This document shows positions 11,001 through 20,493 of a stretch of 64,000 nucleotides of DNA, in pieces. Position 1 is the stretch's first letter, and every line of letters begins with the position of its first letter. This DNA is from Alopecurus myosuroides (lineage: Eukaryota; Streptophyta; Magnoliopsida; Poales; Poaceae): positions 181,178,933 through 181,242,932 of the forward strand of contig CM054062.1 in NCBI GenBank assembly GCA_028641055.1. Direction: 5' to 3'. A program made the translations under genes and the position numbers. The notes beneath the pieces are model-generated. The model had not been told where the DNA came from, did not search any database, and saw only the letters and a list, made by a program, of their open reading frames with translations.

Positions 11001-11750
11001 AGAACACTCCGGGAGATAAACGCAGTCATTCCTGCAACCCCGAAATTCTTGAAGTATTCCAACACACCAATAATCTGGGATCAGTCTGATCATCCCGGAA
11101 ATATCCCTGAACCCGGCACACAAGCTCTTGTTGTAAGCCCTATTGTTCAAAACACTAGGCTAAGAAGAGTGCTGATGGACGGAGGATCCAGCATCAACAT
11201 AATGTACCTAGATACATTGAAACACTTGAAGATATCCGAGTCCCAGCTCAATTACAGCAATATACGCTTCCATGGTATTGTTCCTGGCAGGCAAGCACGC
11301 TCCCTAGGAGAAATTTCCCTAGATGTCACCTTCGGAGATAAAGATCACTTCCGACAGGAAAAAGTATCCTTCGAAGTTGTGCCGTTCGAGAGCGTGTATC
11401 ACGCAATACTCGGACGTCCGGCTTTCGCCAAGTTTATGGCAAGATCTTGCTACATCTACAACAAGCTGAAGATGCCAGGACCCAAAGGAGGAGTAATCAC
11501 CATTGCCGGTGATTTCAAGCTGGCAAACGAGTTGGAGAAGCAAAACGCCCTTTGCGCTCAAAGAGTTATAGCTCAGGAAGAACTAAAGGAGTTAGCCAAG
11601 GAGGTATCGCCGAAAGAAATGCCGGCAGGGAAAGAAACTCGGAAGCCAACAGATAGCTTCAAGGCATCCGAGAATACAAGACAGGTAATCCTAGATCCCA
11701 AAGATCCGACAAAATTCGTCGTTGTAGGGACTGGGATGACCAACAAATAG
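7935..11750 (+). CDS. Gag-protease polyprotein of element B (single open frame)
   Basis: A 1,271-codon frame with no interruption. The first ATG after the predicted transcription start is at 7935; 8049 is an alternative, and both are inside the LTR. After crossing the PBS come an N-terminal region shared with A and C (Asn-Ile-Phe-Ile-Gly motif near residue 120), a long acidic and Lys/Glu-rich region (residues about 150-500), an Arg/Asp/Ser-rich stretch (about 600-670), and the retrotransposon gag core (about 680-870, with the Trp-Leu and Phe-x-x-x-Phe-x-x-Thr-Tyr landmarks). A Cys/His stretch (about 935-955), a basic linker and an aspartic protease with DGGSS (11178-11192) follow. It would form particles and cut the precursor. 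It ends at a TAG (11748-11750) beyond which RT continues in the same frame. Confidence 0.9.
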   Translation: MRKAGVGTPYCRDVPNLGKIPCSVLLRRSVTPRLYRSLMAPQSMKTTTMSRQLAPTVGQTTSGVKFRSGILGGIGRSITVGSLEFDNDVGRFLDNGSYIPAQNHLVSACVLPIGSANIFIGLTAEAMGFCGKSNYLPPALYPVEDDYDAGFCSDRRQNSDTHFIGMVQSEIAENTDDGNPVQEADNNTPVPETEEPIPVTETEDPTSVNQTMNSETESVLAAIEARLESETGSDNFSEDEDDDAFVRKVKSFQEGFHEVLMAKPADTKGADSQESPKTPPPEEEREDGETSPIFPNVKEMTEDEPVKKPPSSKKKHRASKKLQYKLRKKQLADLADENLEVGDVSGTKPAEKKSKEITAPPMTELEEQELLQTPVGPNEPPEMLEARRQAFQRQQQQLLRSRQHLQQTHNDIKIMKQEIEEYERKHRSVLKPTRLPGITKPEELPPKERFYNPSWQKQLNGKDAKGEPIYKTAAENAEAAFAILNNDLYSNGEKLQGVYAFLGKALQQQQRGQERSGRLHDNSALCKTVTCAAGAPGPEEPGDSDKKEDPRKDKKNPDNRDAASRTGPHLPKDGYKPHDREDKHRNDGKIMPPPRNPAEKAGRYDTPHRRERSRTPPKDKERYRSRTPPNPRGRDNGRDRDNLGKTRPRNNGKERSRSPSVHSAGRYSAHIDRAEKDDLYFGPKCFTDRIRRITLHSGFAKVGPTYQKYTGSTNPDTWLSDYYTAVQINNGTDLEAVKFLPLMLLDGARDWINGLPSRTVDSWDDMARVFTQHFRGTYKRPNSINQLNRCTQFEDEPYVDFISRWTAMKNSCSGVTDVQAMHAFVNGLKPGLVPFMVGSKKHKDLGSMLTTANEHAAAEDDIRARGGNIESLILAKKTPRSDKKATPESTTKPKEVNLAFGGEKGNKWKGRSPDPINYTPEEWERIKSEPCVHHSQFGKPTHTNAQCRLNKHMKGNAGSGNKGKGSKRKPARQKPEADKEDSESDTDNKIQEQQRQGEPKFPRVDGEAMLTFLATPSAKVAKRTLREINAVIPATPKFLKYSNTPIIWDQSDHPGNIPEPGTQALVVSPIVQNTRLRRVLMDGGSSINIMYLDTLKHLKISESQLNYSNIRFHGIVPGRQARSLGEISLDVTFGDKDHFRQEKVSFEVVPFESVYHAILGRPAFAKFMARSCYIYNKLKMPGPKGGVITIAGDFKLANELEKQNALCAQRVIAQEELKELAKEVSPKEMPAGKETRKPTDSFKASENTRQVILDPKDPTKFVVVGTGMTNK
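8092..8109 (+). other. Primer-binding site of element B
   Basis: TGGCGCCCACCGTGGGGC begins two bases after the LTR end and carries the invariant TGG expected opposite a tRNA CCA end. The gag frame reads through it. Confidence 0.9.
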
Positions 11751-12731
11751 GAAGGCGAGCTCATCAAGTTCCTCCGTGAGAACTGGGATATTTTTGCCTG
11801 GTGTCCAGCTGACATGCCAGGCGTACCCAGGGAACTTGCTGAGCACCAACTCAAGGTTATTCCCGGATCAAAACCCGTCAAACAAGGTCTCCGTCGATTT
11901 GACGGAAGAAGACGGAAGGCTATTGGCAAGGAAATTATCCGGCTTTTAGCAGCGGATTTCATCAAGGAGGTAATCCATACTGACTGGTCCGCAAATCCGG
12001 TATTAGTACCGAAGAAAGACACAACTGCACTCAGAATGTGTATAGATTACACAGGATTGAACAAGTTATGTCCGAAAGATAGGTTTGCGCTGCCGCGAAT
12101 CGATCAAATAATAGATGCCACTGCAGGCTCTGAGCTTTTATGCTTTTTGGATGCATACTCCGGGTACCACCAAATACGCATGAAAAAGGAAGATCAAATC
12201 AAGACTTCTTTTATAACCCCGTACGGGACGTATTACTACGTAACCATGCCTTTTGGCCTGAAGAACGCAGGTGCAACCTACCAGCGTTGCATGCAACGTT
12301 GTTTGCATAGTCAGATTGGAAAAAACGTCCATGTTTACGTGGACGATATTGCTGTCGTAACCAAGGAAAAAGATTCACTCCTTGAGGATTTGCGAGAAAC
12401 TTTCGATAACTTGCGCACCTATCAGATGAAGTTGAATCCATCTAAGTGTGTATTCGGGGTTCCCTCAAGTAAACTTCCGGGTTTCATCACTTCTCATAGA
12501 GGAAAAGAAACAAACTCGGAAAAGATCAAAGTAATCTCGGACATTTCAAATCCTACGCATGGGAAAGGTGTTCAAGAATTGCTGGGTTATGCCACAGCCG
12601 TGAAAAGATCTATTAATTGGCTGGGGGCTAAAACCCTTGAAATCTACAAGTTGCTGGAGAAATTCGACAAAGTCAAGTGGATTACAGAAGCTTGGAAGCG
12701 CCTTACAAGTTATGTCCCCTTCTGTACTTAG
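11751..12731 (+). CDS. Reverse transcriptase of element B, same frame as gag-protease after a TAG; truncated before RNase H
   Basis: Reading in frame from the codon after the TAG, 326 codons are open. The first ATG is at 11814. The sequence has MCIDYTGLNK at about 12037, FLDAYSGYHQ at about 12147 and the catalytic YVDD at 12336-12347, followed by a normal thumb region to about 12690. The last residues and the stop at 12729-12731 do not match a gypsy RNase H start. I therefore place a deletion junction at about 12690-12700 that removed RNase H and integrase. Expression would need read-through of the TAG or internal initiation. Confidence 0.85.
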   Translation, partial: EGELIKFLRENWDIFAWCPADMPGVPRELAEHQLKVIPGSKPVKQGLRRFDGRRRKAIGKEIIRLLAADFIKEVIHTDWSANPVLVPKKDTTALRMCIDYTGLNKLCPKDRFALPRIDQIIDATAGSELLCFLDAYSGYHQIRMKKEDQIKTSFITPYGTYYYVTMPFGLKNAGATYQRCMQRCLHSQIGKNVHVYVDDIAVVTKEKDSLLEDLRETFDNLRTYQMKLNPSKCVFGVPSSKLPGFITSHRGKETNSEKIKVISDISNPTHGKGVQELLGYATAVKRSINWLGAKTLEIYKLLEKFDKVKWITEAWKRLTSYVPFCT

Positions 12732-13347
12732 TTCAAATCTATGTAAACATCTTTTGAGATCATGAAATAAAGTTGTCGGAATGCTGTCATCCATATTTCT
12801 TATAAGTGCAAAGTGTTTCCGCCTCATCTATTTCCCAATGATCTTACAAATTTCTCAATGTTAACCCGAATTGTGCTTGCGTACTCGGCGTTACATAACT
12901 GAATGATTTTTCAGCCTTTTAACGGCTAAAGGAAACTTGAATTGCCTGCGAGCCCAAGTTTCACTTAAAACTTTCCTTGTTTCTCTAAGTCTTATCTGAT
13001 CGTGCGTATGCTGGGTTACTGGAACTAGTTAGTAAAAATGCCTTTAGCACGATTCATGTTTTCGAGTTTCAAAACTGCTTGGTTCGTCCCCAGTTACTCG
13101 GCATAACGATTCATAATGCTATTTGAGCCATTTCAAACACTAAGGACAGTTAAAGCATATACACCAGAGAACTTAGAAGATAAAGGAATGGTAAAATTCA
13201 AACAACTTGCAAAGTAATTTCATAGTTTAAACTGCAAAAGGCGGAGTTTTCATTAATACATAAGAAGCATTACATTTTGGATTACAAATGAAAGAACAGT
13301 AATGCTCCTATTGTCTACATCTTCTATCCAGGTTCCAGGTAAACCCT
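12732..13347. other. Untranslated 3' region of element B between pol remnant and antisense gene
   Basis: There is no convincing ORF on either strand. It lies downstream of the antisense gene's stop codon (13348-13350, minus strand), so it presumably supplies that gene's 3' end. I could not fix a polyadenylation site. Confidence 0.5.
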
Positions 13348-16290
13348 TCAAGAATCCGACTCCTCCTCGCTGCTTTCTTCATCGGGAATCGGAGGAGCTT
13401 CTTCTTCTGGATAGTGGACGCCGACATTTACCATGGCGGCAATCTGGGTGGCGTGGCCCTTAACTTCACCAAAGATGGTGGATCGTTGCGCATCCGTGTA
13501 TCCCTGAGGGACACCGGTGGCCACACGCCAGGATTTGGCACTAGGGTAGTGCATGCGCATAAGGCCTAAGGCCATGCGCGCACCACCCCGTGCAGCGGAG
13601 CGGAGAACGGACTCCTTGGACTCCGCCACCTCCATGATGATACCCGGAAGTTTTTCAGCTTCCGAGCATTCCCCAGATTTTTCGGGAAGAAACTTGCCTA
13701 CTAACTGCGTTGCAGCAGCCTTCACCAAGTTCCATGTCTCCCCGAAAGCTCGGATGCCTGCAGCCCGAGTGCCATCTGGGGTGTCTCCTGGTTGATCCAA
13801 TAAAACATACAAAAGGGTTAAGAAGACAAACAGAGAAAAACAAAACATGGAAAGATGAGGGCAAGGGTAAGAAATTTACCGATTAGTTTATCGATCTCGG
13901 AAACTTCCTCCAGGCGAAGGTTCAGAGCTTCAGTCAAATCCTGAATGGTGGATTTGTCTTTCTCCGCCTGTTCGGAAGCCTTGGAGTTAGCCACTCCAAG
14001 GGCCAGATTGCTGGCTTCCAGGTCTTGCTGAGCCTTCACAAGATTCTTGTGAAGCTCAATGTTTTCGTTGCGGAGAATCTCGGCGTTGCCGGAATCTTCC
14101 GCTGCTTGTTTAGCTTCAGCTAAAGCAGCTGAAAAGCAAGGGAAAATCCGAGTTGATCAATTTCCTCGGGAAAAAACTTAGACAAAGTCTTAAATCGGAA
14201 ATTTCAAAACGAAAAAGCCTACCTTTCGTTTCCGTCAAAGCGAGCTGAGATGATTCCAGCTCCGCCTCTCTCTCCTCAAGAATAGAAAGAAGATTTCGAA
14301 CTTCTTTATTCTTGATAGTGAGCTTCCTGAAAACTTCAAGGTTTATGGCCTCGGAGGTTTGCTGAAACACAGCAAGGAAAAGTATGGTTAATAAAAACAT
14401 CAAAGCAAAAAAGCACGCATTTTGTTTAATGCTTGGGGGCTAGAGTTACATACCTGGCTCAAACGCTGCAAACCTGCCAAGTTTTCTTGGAATCCTTTTG
14501 CGTATTCTGCAAAATGGTTCCCGGCTGCGTCCAAGCCTTCATTGATCGCCTTGAAATCCTTGTCGAAGGTGGGGATTTCCTCGTCAAAAGTCCGAGAAGA
14601 TTCCCCCACTTTCGGGGCCGCCCTTTCCCTCGTGTCCGACTCGGACACAACGGGCTGGCTGGGCTCTGGGGGCTTGGTGGTGGTGGTGGTGGCAGTAAGT
14701 TCTTCCGCCATTGACTGCGGCGTATCCGGGGCGACGGCGGGAGATGGTTGGCTGCCTCGGTTGGAAGCAGCTTTGAGCTTCTTCAACTTCCTCGGCTTCA
14801 AGGTGGAGGGGGGCAAGCTAAAAACCAAAATCCGGATAAAAGTCAAAACACCGAAGATGGATGAAAAAAGCTCCCATGAAAGAAAAATCCAGAAGAACTA
14901 ACCTGGACGTGGCAACGGGGATTCCGTCAAGATCGATAATTTCCTCAGAGGAAACTATCTTCTTACGCTTGCGGCCACCAGTAGTAGCGGTGCGCAGCGC
15001 GTCCAGCTCAGCCTCGGAGGCTAACTCCGAGTCTGGAAGATCCGCAAGCTGTCGGAAAAAACTAATCAAAACCAAAAGGTAGATTATCCAAGAATTGAAG
15101 TTGTACCCAAATGACGGGAATTTTACCTTGGGAGCGGGGTTGTTGGCCGTGTACATTGGCCGACTCTCCGCGTACTGGTCGCGTGATGCGACCAATTGAT
15201 TGATGCGCCGCTTAAGCTCTTTCGGGGCCCAATCCTTGTCGGTTGTCCGCATAGGATCTTTGGCCCCCGAGTACCCGCACAAAAGGCGGCCTTCATGGTT
15301 CGCCAACGGCTGGATCCGCCTGTTCAGCCAGCAGATGACCGTGTCCATACCGGTCAAAGGTGGCTTTGAGGAGGTGAGCTTGGCGATGCGTCTCTTGATC
15401 CTTAGTAGATCAGGAGGCAGAACCTGGACGGCCTCTGTCACCCAGTTATCCTGGGGAACAGCGGCGGAGTTTACAAAAGGTGGAACCCCGACGGCCTTTT
15501 TAGGAAAGGGCACGTCGGGGTGATAGAAGAAAGAGCCCGTCCAAAATTTGACGGACTCGGAAGTTTTTATCTTGGGGAACCAATCCTCTCGGAATCTCCG
15601 AAGAGTAAAGGAAATGGTCCCGCAAGTGGGGAGAGCACCCTCCACAGAGTTGCGTTTTACCCCAAAACAATACATCCAGAAATCTAACCTAGGCTCTATT
15701 CCTAGGTAACCCTCAAACAAGGCCTGAAAGCCGGCCATGTATAGAATAGAGTTGGGAGGGAGATTATGTGGTTGGATGTTATAGTGGGATAAAACTTGGA
15801 GAAAAAAGGAAGAGGGTGGAAGCCCCATACCTCGCAGAAGGTGGGAGGTAAGGAGCACTCTTTCGTTCTCCTGGGGCGTAGGCTCGGTCTCCTCTTCCGG
15901 GACCCGCCACTTCTTCTTCAGCACCAGGCCCTCCTTCTCCAAGTTAGGAAGAAGAGCCGGAGGAATACTGCAGGCACTCCAGTTGCCTGCAGTTTCCTCT
16001 TCTTCGTCTCCACCGGCGGCGGCAGCGGACGCGGCCCTCGCGGCGGCGAGCTGCTCGTCAAGGAGCTCTACTTTCTCCTCCACCGTTTCGGGAGCGAACG
16101 GTGGAGTCGATTTGGTGCTGGACCCCGCAACATCTGCGGTGGCGGAAGCATTTCCTCCGCCGCCCGCCGCGGACGCCATGTTCTTCTCTGGCTCGCCGCC
16201 GGCGTGCTTGGGCGACCCAACTTGGGGATCTAGATCGCCCAGAAGTTCGTCGATGGAGGCGCGGGCCGGTGATGATTTCGGGGACGCCAT
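13348..16290 (-). CDS. Antisense extra gene of element B: six exons, 833 codons, Transposase_28-like N terminus and coiled-coil C terminus
   Basis: Coding exons on the minus strand: 16290-15127, 15048-14903, 14817-14454, 14361-14223, 14128-13880 and 13787-13348. All five introns are 78-94 bp with GT...AG ends, and the phases match, giving 2,502 coding bases without a stop. The protein has a Ser/Ala/Glu-rich start. The domain seen in plant 'putative gypsy type transposon' proteins (Pfam Transposase_28 by memory) covers about residues 140-330, with the Leu-x-His-Tyr-x-x-x-x-x-x-Leu-x-Pro-Asn core at about 170. A Pro-Ala-Pro linker, a basic segment (Arg-Lys-Arg-Lys-Lys), long Glu/Lys/Leu-rich coiled-coil exons 4-5 and an acidic tail follow. 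Function is unknown; Tat-lineage elements such as Grande are known to carry an antisense extra ORF here. Start chosen at 16290, 145 bp downstream of a TATA box. Confidence 0.82.
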
Positions 16291-16432
16291 CGTGCTTGGT
16301 GGTGCTGGTGCGCTCCGGCGTAGCAAGGGCTCGTCGGGGCAGGGACTAGCTTTCGCTCTCGAGCTTGCGTTCGTACCAATGGTGAAGGCAGTGAGGGAAG
16401 TGAAGAAGATTGCCGATGGGCTCGAGGACGGC

Positions 16433-16442
16433 TATTTATAGC
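16433..16442 (-). promoter_or_regulatory. TATA box of the antisense gene of element B
   Basis: On the minus strand this reads CTATAAATAG, about 145 bp before the chosen ATG at 16290, so a leader of about 110 bases would result. It lies inside the element, not in the LTR, so the antisense gene appears to have its own promoter. Confidence 0.65.
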
Positions 16443-16833
16443 TGGAAATCGTTTAGATACGTGCCAACGGCTCTTTTGACCGTTGGATGTTCGACGCGTG
16501 TCGCTCGCCGGAAAATCCGGGAAACGGAACGACAGAGGAATGATGGCTATCTCCTCGTTTCTCGTGAGAATCTGTCAGAGATACGTTGCAGGGTTTTCCC
16601 GCGTGAAACCAAGCGGCGCTTGCGTCAGCATGATTAAAGCGCTGATGTCACGTTTTCCTTTTCCGCGAAGGATCGCGAGAAGAAAAGCCGGATTTTCATA
16701 GTTCCGAGTTTTATGTTACCATCTCCTTTGAAAGGAAAGAAGAAAGAATCAAGACTGCTGAATCAAGTTTCCCGGACAAAATGTATTTGACGAAAGGCGG
16801 AGTTTCAGAGTTTTGATCCTTCCTGGGGGCTAC
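16443..16833 (+). other. 3' region and polypurine tract of element B
   Basis: No coding region. It ends in a purine-rich TCCTGGGGGC plus TAC immediately before the 3' LTR, the position expected for the plus-strand primer. On the minus strand this is the upstream region of the antisense gene. Confidence 0.7.
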
Positions 16834-17398
16834 TGTCGGATATATACCGAATAGGGGTATAGAAGATGGTAGACAAAAGTGCCGGACTACCAGGGTGGCC
16901 CAAGCGGTAGTGGGCTTAGGTCCATTGGGCGGCCCAGTAGGCCGACGCGCAGAAGCCGGATTCTAGAAGAACCCGGATCACGGCCCGCGTGATCTGGCTT
17001 GGAGAAGAAGACGGATTCCTTACCGTCCAAGTTACCAGTTAAAACGTAGTCTTCTAGGTTTCCTAATCTGTAAGCCCTAGTCCGGCTATTATATAAAGCC
17101 GGACAGAGGATAGATTTCATAAGTTCTAAGTTGAATAAGCTCTAAGTTCTAGGTTATCTCGCCGAGAAGCTGATCCTCGCCGAGTAAAGCTAGATCTATT
17201 CCCTCACACTGTAACCCAGAATTACGGGCTTTAGTCCCTTATAGTGAGAAAGGCAGGAGTAGGTACGCCGTACTGTCGCGACGTACCGAACCTGGGTAAA
17301 ATCCCGTGTTCTGTGTTACTACGCCGTTCCGTTACCCCACGTCTCTACCGTAGTCTCATGGCACCCCAGTCTATGAAAACTACTACGATGTCTCGACA
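16834..17398 (+). repeat. 3' LTR of element B
   Basis: 565 bp, read as identical to 7525-8089. It is followed by the duplicated target AAGCA (17399-17403). Confidence 0.95.
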
Positions 17399-17524
17399 AA
17401 GCAGTTATCTGAGGCACCAGTCCTAGCAGCCCCGGGTCCTAAAGAGCCCATGCTGTTATACGTTGCAGCCGGGCCCCGGGCGGTTAGCGCAGTGGTTGTT
17501 GTCGAGCGTAAGGAAGAGGGTCCT
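17399..17524 (+). pseudogene. RNase H fragment of element A, downstream of element B
   Basis: This stretch continues in frame from 7519 across the duplicated AAGCA: K-Q-L-S-E-A-P-V-L, then L-L-Y-V-A-A, and V-V-V-E-R, the typical opening strands of the RNase H domain of gypsy elements. Similarity stops at about 17524, where the sequence joins the 3' end of the antisense extra gene. The rest of RNase H and the whole integrase are absent. Confidence 0.8.
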
Positions 17525-18913
17525 TCAAGTGTGATGAGTTGGATAGTTGTTGGTTAAGTTTACACATGTTAGCAAAAGAGTAGGGTTCGGAGGACATGAA
17601 GGAGTAGGGAACCTTGGATACTACCTCTCTGGCCTTCCTCTTGGCCCCAACCGTCACATCTTGTTCAGCTTCGCTTTTATCGGACTCGGTGGCCTCCGGG
17701 TCCTCCTTGTCGTCCTTGTCCTCCAACCCTGAAAGCCGAGAATGCATAGTCGGAAAAAGTGAGATATGTGAAAGCAAAATGGTGCAAGTGAAGCTGATCA
17801 AAGACCCGGACAGTACCTTCGTCATTATCACCTGGTTCTTCATCTTCTTCCGGGTCTCCGGAGGAAGGGGAGGTCTCAATATTCCAAAAGACGTTGTCGG
17901 CCTGAGATAAAAGCATGAAAATGAGAGTTAGTGGTTGTATCAAGTCGAAGTACGAGGATAAGTGTATAAGTATCGGATTTTACCACTGGAGCCGGGTTAT
18001 CCCGGGTAAACGGCGCTAACCCGGCGATGTTCTTGATCACCTCCAACTTTTCCGTCAAGAAACTCTTGATTGTCTTGTTGGTGTCGCCAGCTGGATAATT
18101 CTTAGAGGAATATCGGAGCGCGTCAGTGACGTGCCCCGAGTAGTCGCACATCAGCTTGGTGCGAATGGAGTTGGGCTGGATCCGGAAGTCCACCCATGTC
18201 TTAACCAGATTGAGCCCAAGGAGACCCTTGGCAGAGAGGATGGCTATTTTTGAGAGGAGGGGCTGGATTGCTTCCCTATCCGACTCAGGGGGGAAAGCGT
18301 TGAAGGTGTCGGAGAGATCTAAGAGACCCTCCGAGTAACCCGGCAGTTTCCTCTCGCCGGGTGGGGAGGTGTCTCGGCAGTAGAAAAAAGAAAGTTGCCA
18401 ATGCTTGACATGGGAATTGAGAGTGAGAGTCGGCATGGGAGAGTTCTTGCGGCGCTGGATAGAAATCCCGCCGCAAGCTAAGAGCGCCCCGTCACCGCTT
18501 TCGCGGCACGGTTTGCATTGGAAGAGTTCTATGAAAAGAGCCAAATTTGGCGGAATGCACAAATAAGACTCACAGAGGACAATGAAATGGGTTATGTTCA
18601 ACATAGAGTTAGGCCCTATGTCGAACACCCGGAGGCCATAATGGCGGAGGACTTCACGAAAGAAAGAGTGACCCGGGGGGCGAAACCCCCGGATCACATG
18701 TTCGACGAAGCATATTACCTCGTCCGGGTTAGGGGAAGGCCGGGTCTCGTCACCCGGCACCCTCTAGTGGATCTCCTCCTGTGGGGGGAGAACGCCCAAC
18801 TCGGCGAGCTCCTCCAGCTTGGCCTTGGTTACCGTGGATCGCGCCCAGTTGGTGGATATTGATTGGGTCATCCTTGGTTTAGCCGACTGTTTCCCTTTGG
18901 TCTTGGGAGCCAT
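17525..18913 (-). pseudogene. Antisense extra gene of element A, truncated at its 3' end and with a nonsense codon
   Basis: Minus-strand exons: 18913-17984, 17901-17817 and 17728-about 17525. The introns are 82 and 88 bp with GT...AG ends. The ATG at 18913 follows a 5' leader intron (19398-18923). The first exon carries the same core domain as B's antisense gene (LRHYGL, then N-S-M-L, then the Y-L-C-I-P-P-N-L region). An in-frame TAG at 18764-18766, about 50 codons in, breaks it. The third exon, acidic with a basic RKAR stretch, ends where the RNase H fragment of A begins, so the C-terminal coiled-coil exons have been deleted. Function of the family is unknown. Confidence 0.8.
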
Positions 18914-18922
18914 TGATTCAGT

Positions 18923-19672
18923 CTGCAAAGGTACAAGACAAAGAGGCATAAAGCATGAGACTCGGAAATCATGGATTATCCGGGTATCAATAAACAGTAT
19001 GAGAATTATTAACTATCCGGGTATCGAGTATCAGTATAAAAACTACGGGATATCTACGTATCAGCAAGCATTTGTGGAAGGAGGTTGATTGCCTATGTAT
19101 CTAGCGCAAGTAAAAGAACCGGAAGAAGTGGATTTTCCGGGTGTCAATGGCAGCCGCGGAAAATTTGGGCGGACTGAATCTAGATTGGAAATCTCACTAT
19201 CGATTTCGCGGAGAAATTGATGACTATGAGCAATAGGGGAGTGATGTGTGGTTGTCTATTGCGCATTTGGACCGGCTAGCATGGGTACATACGACCTAAA
19301 CCGGCGGGGAGCAAGAAATGGCCCGCGGAGGACCAAGATCCAATCTAGGTCCAAATAGAGAAATTACAAGGTTGAATCAAGGGGAACATGGATCTTACCG
19401 GCGTGGATTGGAGAAGGACGCGACGACGGCAGATGGCGCAGTCGTGGTGCCCCCGTGCGATTCCCGGCGGGCAGCTTGGAGGCGCGGCGGCGGAGTTTGG
19501 CGGCGGCGCGGGGTGAGCCGTGGATGAGCGCGGGCGGCGGCGGCTTTGCTCCGGCGACGCGCGCGAGATCTCGGTGGTGGTGCTCTGTGTGCTCGAACGG
19601 GGATGCGCTGGTGAGGAGGAAGAAAATGGAAGCAATGGACCGTTGGGGTTAGGTCACCCCTTAGGTGCCTAT
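18923..19672 (-). promoter_or_regulatory. Promoter and spliced leader of the antisense gene of element A
   Basis: A TATA box (CTATATATAG, plus-strand position about 19668-19677) lies upstream on the minus strand. A leader exon ends at 19399 with a GTAAGA donor, and an acceptor TTTGCAG lies just before the exon carrying the ATG at 18913. So this antisense unit, like that of B, shows a TATA box and an intron of its own (here 476 bp, in the leader). Confidence 0.55.
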
Positions 19673-20065
19673 ATATAGGTACGGGTGGGGGAACCTAGGC
19701 CAACGGGCGGGAACCAAAAATTTCGGGATAAGGGATACCCGTCCGAGATTTTGGGGATATGCGTTAAGTGCCGGAGAGCAATATCTGGACAAGATAAGAA
19801 GGGAATCTCTTCCGTGATATCCGGATCAATTAATGAGCAAAGTGAGCCGGGTCTTCTGCATCCTCCTTGGAACATTGACCCAGAAAGTTCAAGACAGATT
19901 TAGGGAAAGCCGGGCTATTATATGGACCACCATTGGAGTTAGGCCTAGCTGTTTATTAAAGCAACCTAACCCGGCCTCTATGAACTCGTATGTTTATTAT
20001 TTTTGCAGGGAATAGCGTGCGCTTCAAGGAGGATCCCGTGAAGCCCAAGCTATTCTGGGGACTAC
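19673..20065 (+). other. 3' untranslated region and polypurine tract of element A
   Basis: No coding sequence recognised. It ends in TATTCTGGGGACTAC just before the 3' LTR start TGATGG at 20066, the same arrangement as in element B. Confidence 0.7.
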
Positions 20066-20493
20066 TGATGGAGGGATGATAACCCGGTAGGCTAACGCCA
20101 AGGAGTAACTCGGCCCAAAGGACGCTGCGCAAGACCCGGCTTAGGATAAAGAAGTTTCTAGAAGGCCCAGGAACGAAGGCCTCGTAACCCGGATTGTGGG
20201 TTCCGGTAAGGAAGTTTAGGGTTTGTAAGCAGTGTCCGGGTAGGATTCAGAGTGCGCCTTGGAGAGTAAGCCAGGGGGACCGGATGTTGTATAAGTCGGT
20301 CCCTAGGTTAGGGTTAGACAAGCTTTTACGTGAGCAAGAACACGATCGCCAGATCAAGAGATTTCGAGTATCCATTGTAAGCCAGTATCGAGCTAATATA
20401 TTTAGATCGTAGACTCGGCGACTTGATTGCCGGCTACCAGATCGCATATCACCATGGTTTCCCTTGAGCTAAACCCTCTCCCAAACACCAGAG
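20066..20493 (+). repeat. 3' LTR of element A, first part
   Basis: It begins TGATGGAGGG after the polypurine tract and matches the 5' LTR from about 20165 on. It is interrupted at 20493 by a family X LTR; the rest of the LTR is at 25097-25154. Confidence 0.9.

Larger units (their letters stand above)
7525..17398 (+). mobile_element. Element B: complete-ended, recently inserted Tat-like gypsy retrotransposon lacking RNase H and integrase
   Basis: Two 565-bp LTRs (7525-8089 and 16834-17398) read as identical when compared by eye, and 5-bp target duplications AAGCA flank the element. Order: LTR, PBS, gag-protease ORF, in-frame TAG, RT ORF, a deletion, a 3' region, an antisense six-exon gene, polypurine tract, LTR. 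Total length is 9,874 bp. The RT frame ends at 12731 shortly after the connection to RNase H, and no integrase motif follows, so the element cannot move without proteins from a relative. Identical LTRs imply recent insertion or recent gene conversion. Confidence 0.92.

Noticed and set aside
14422..16441. Plus-strand ORFs of up to 159 codons opposite the antisense gene of element B
   Set aside because: The minus strand has consistent exons, splice sites and a known domain; the plus-strand ORFs have none of these.
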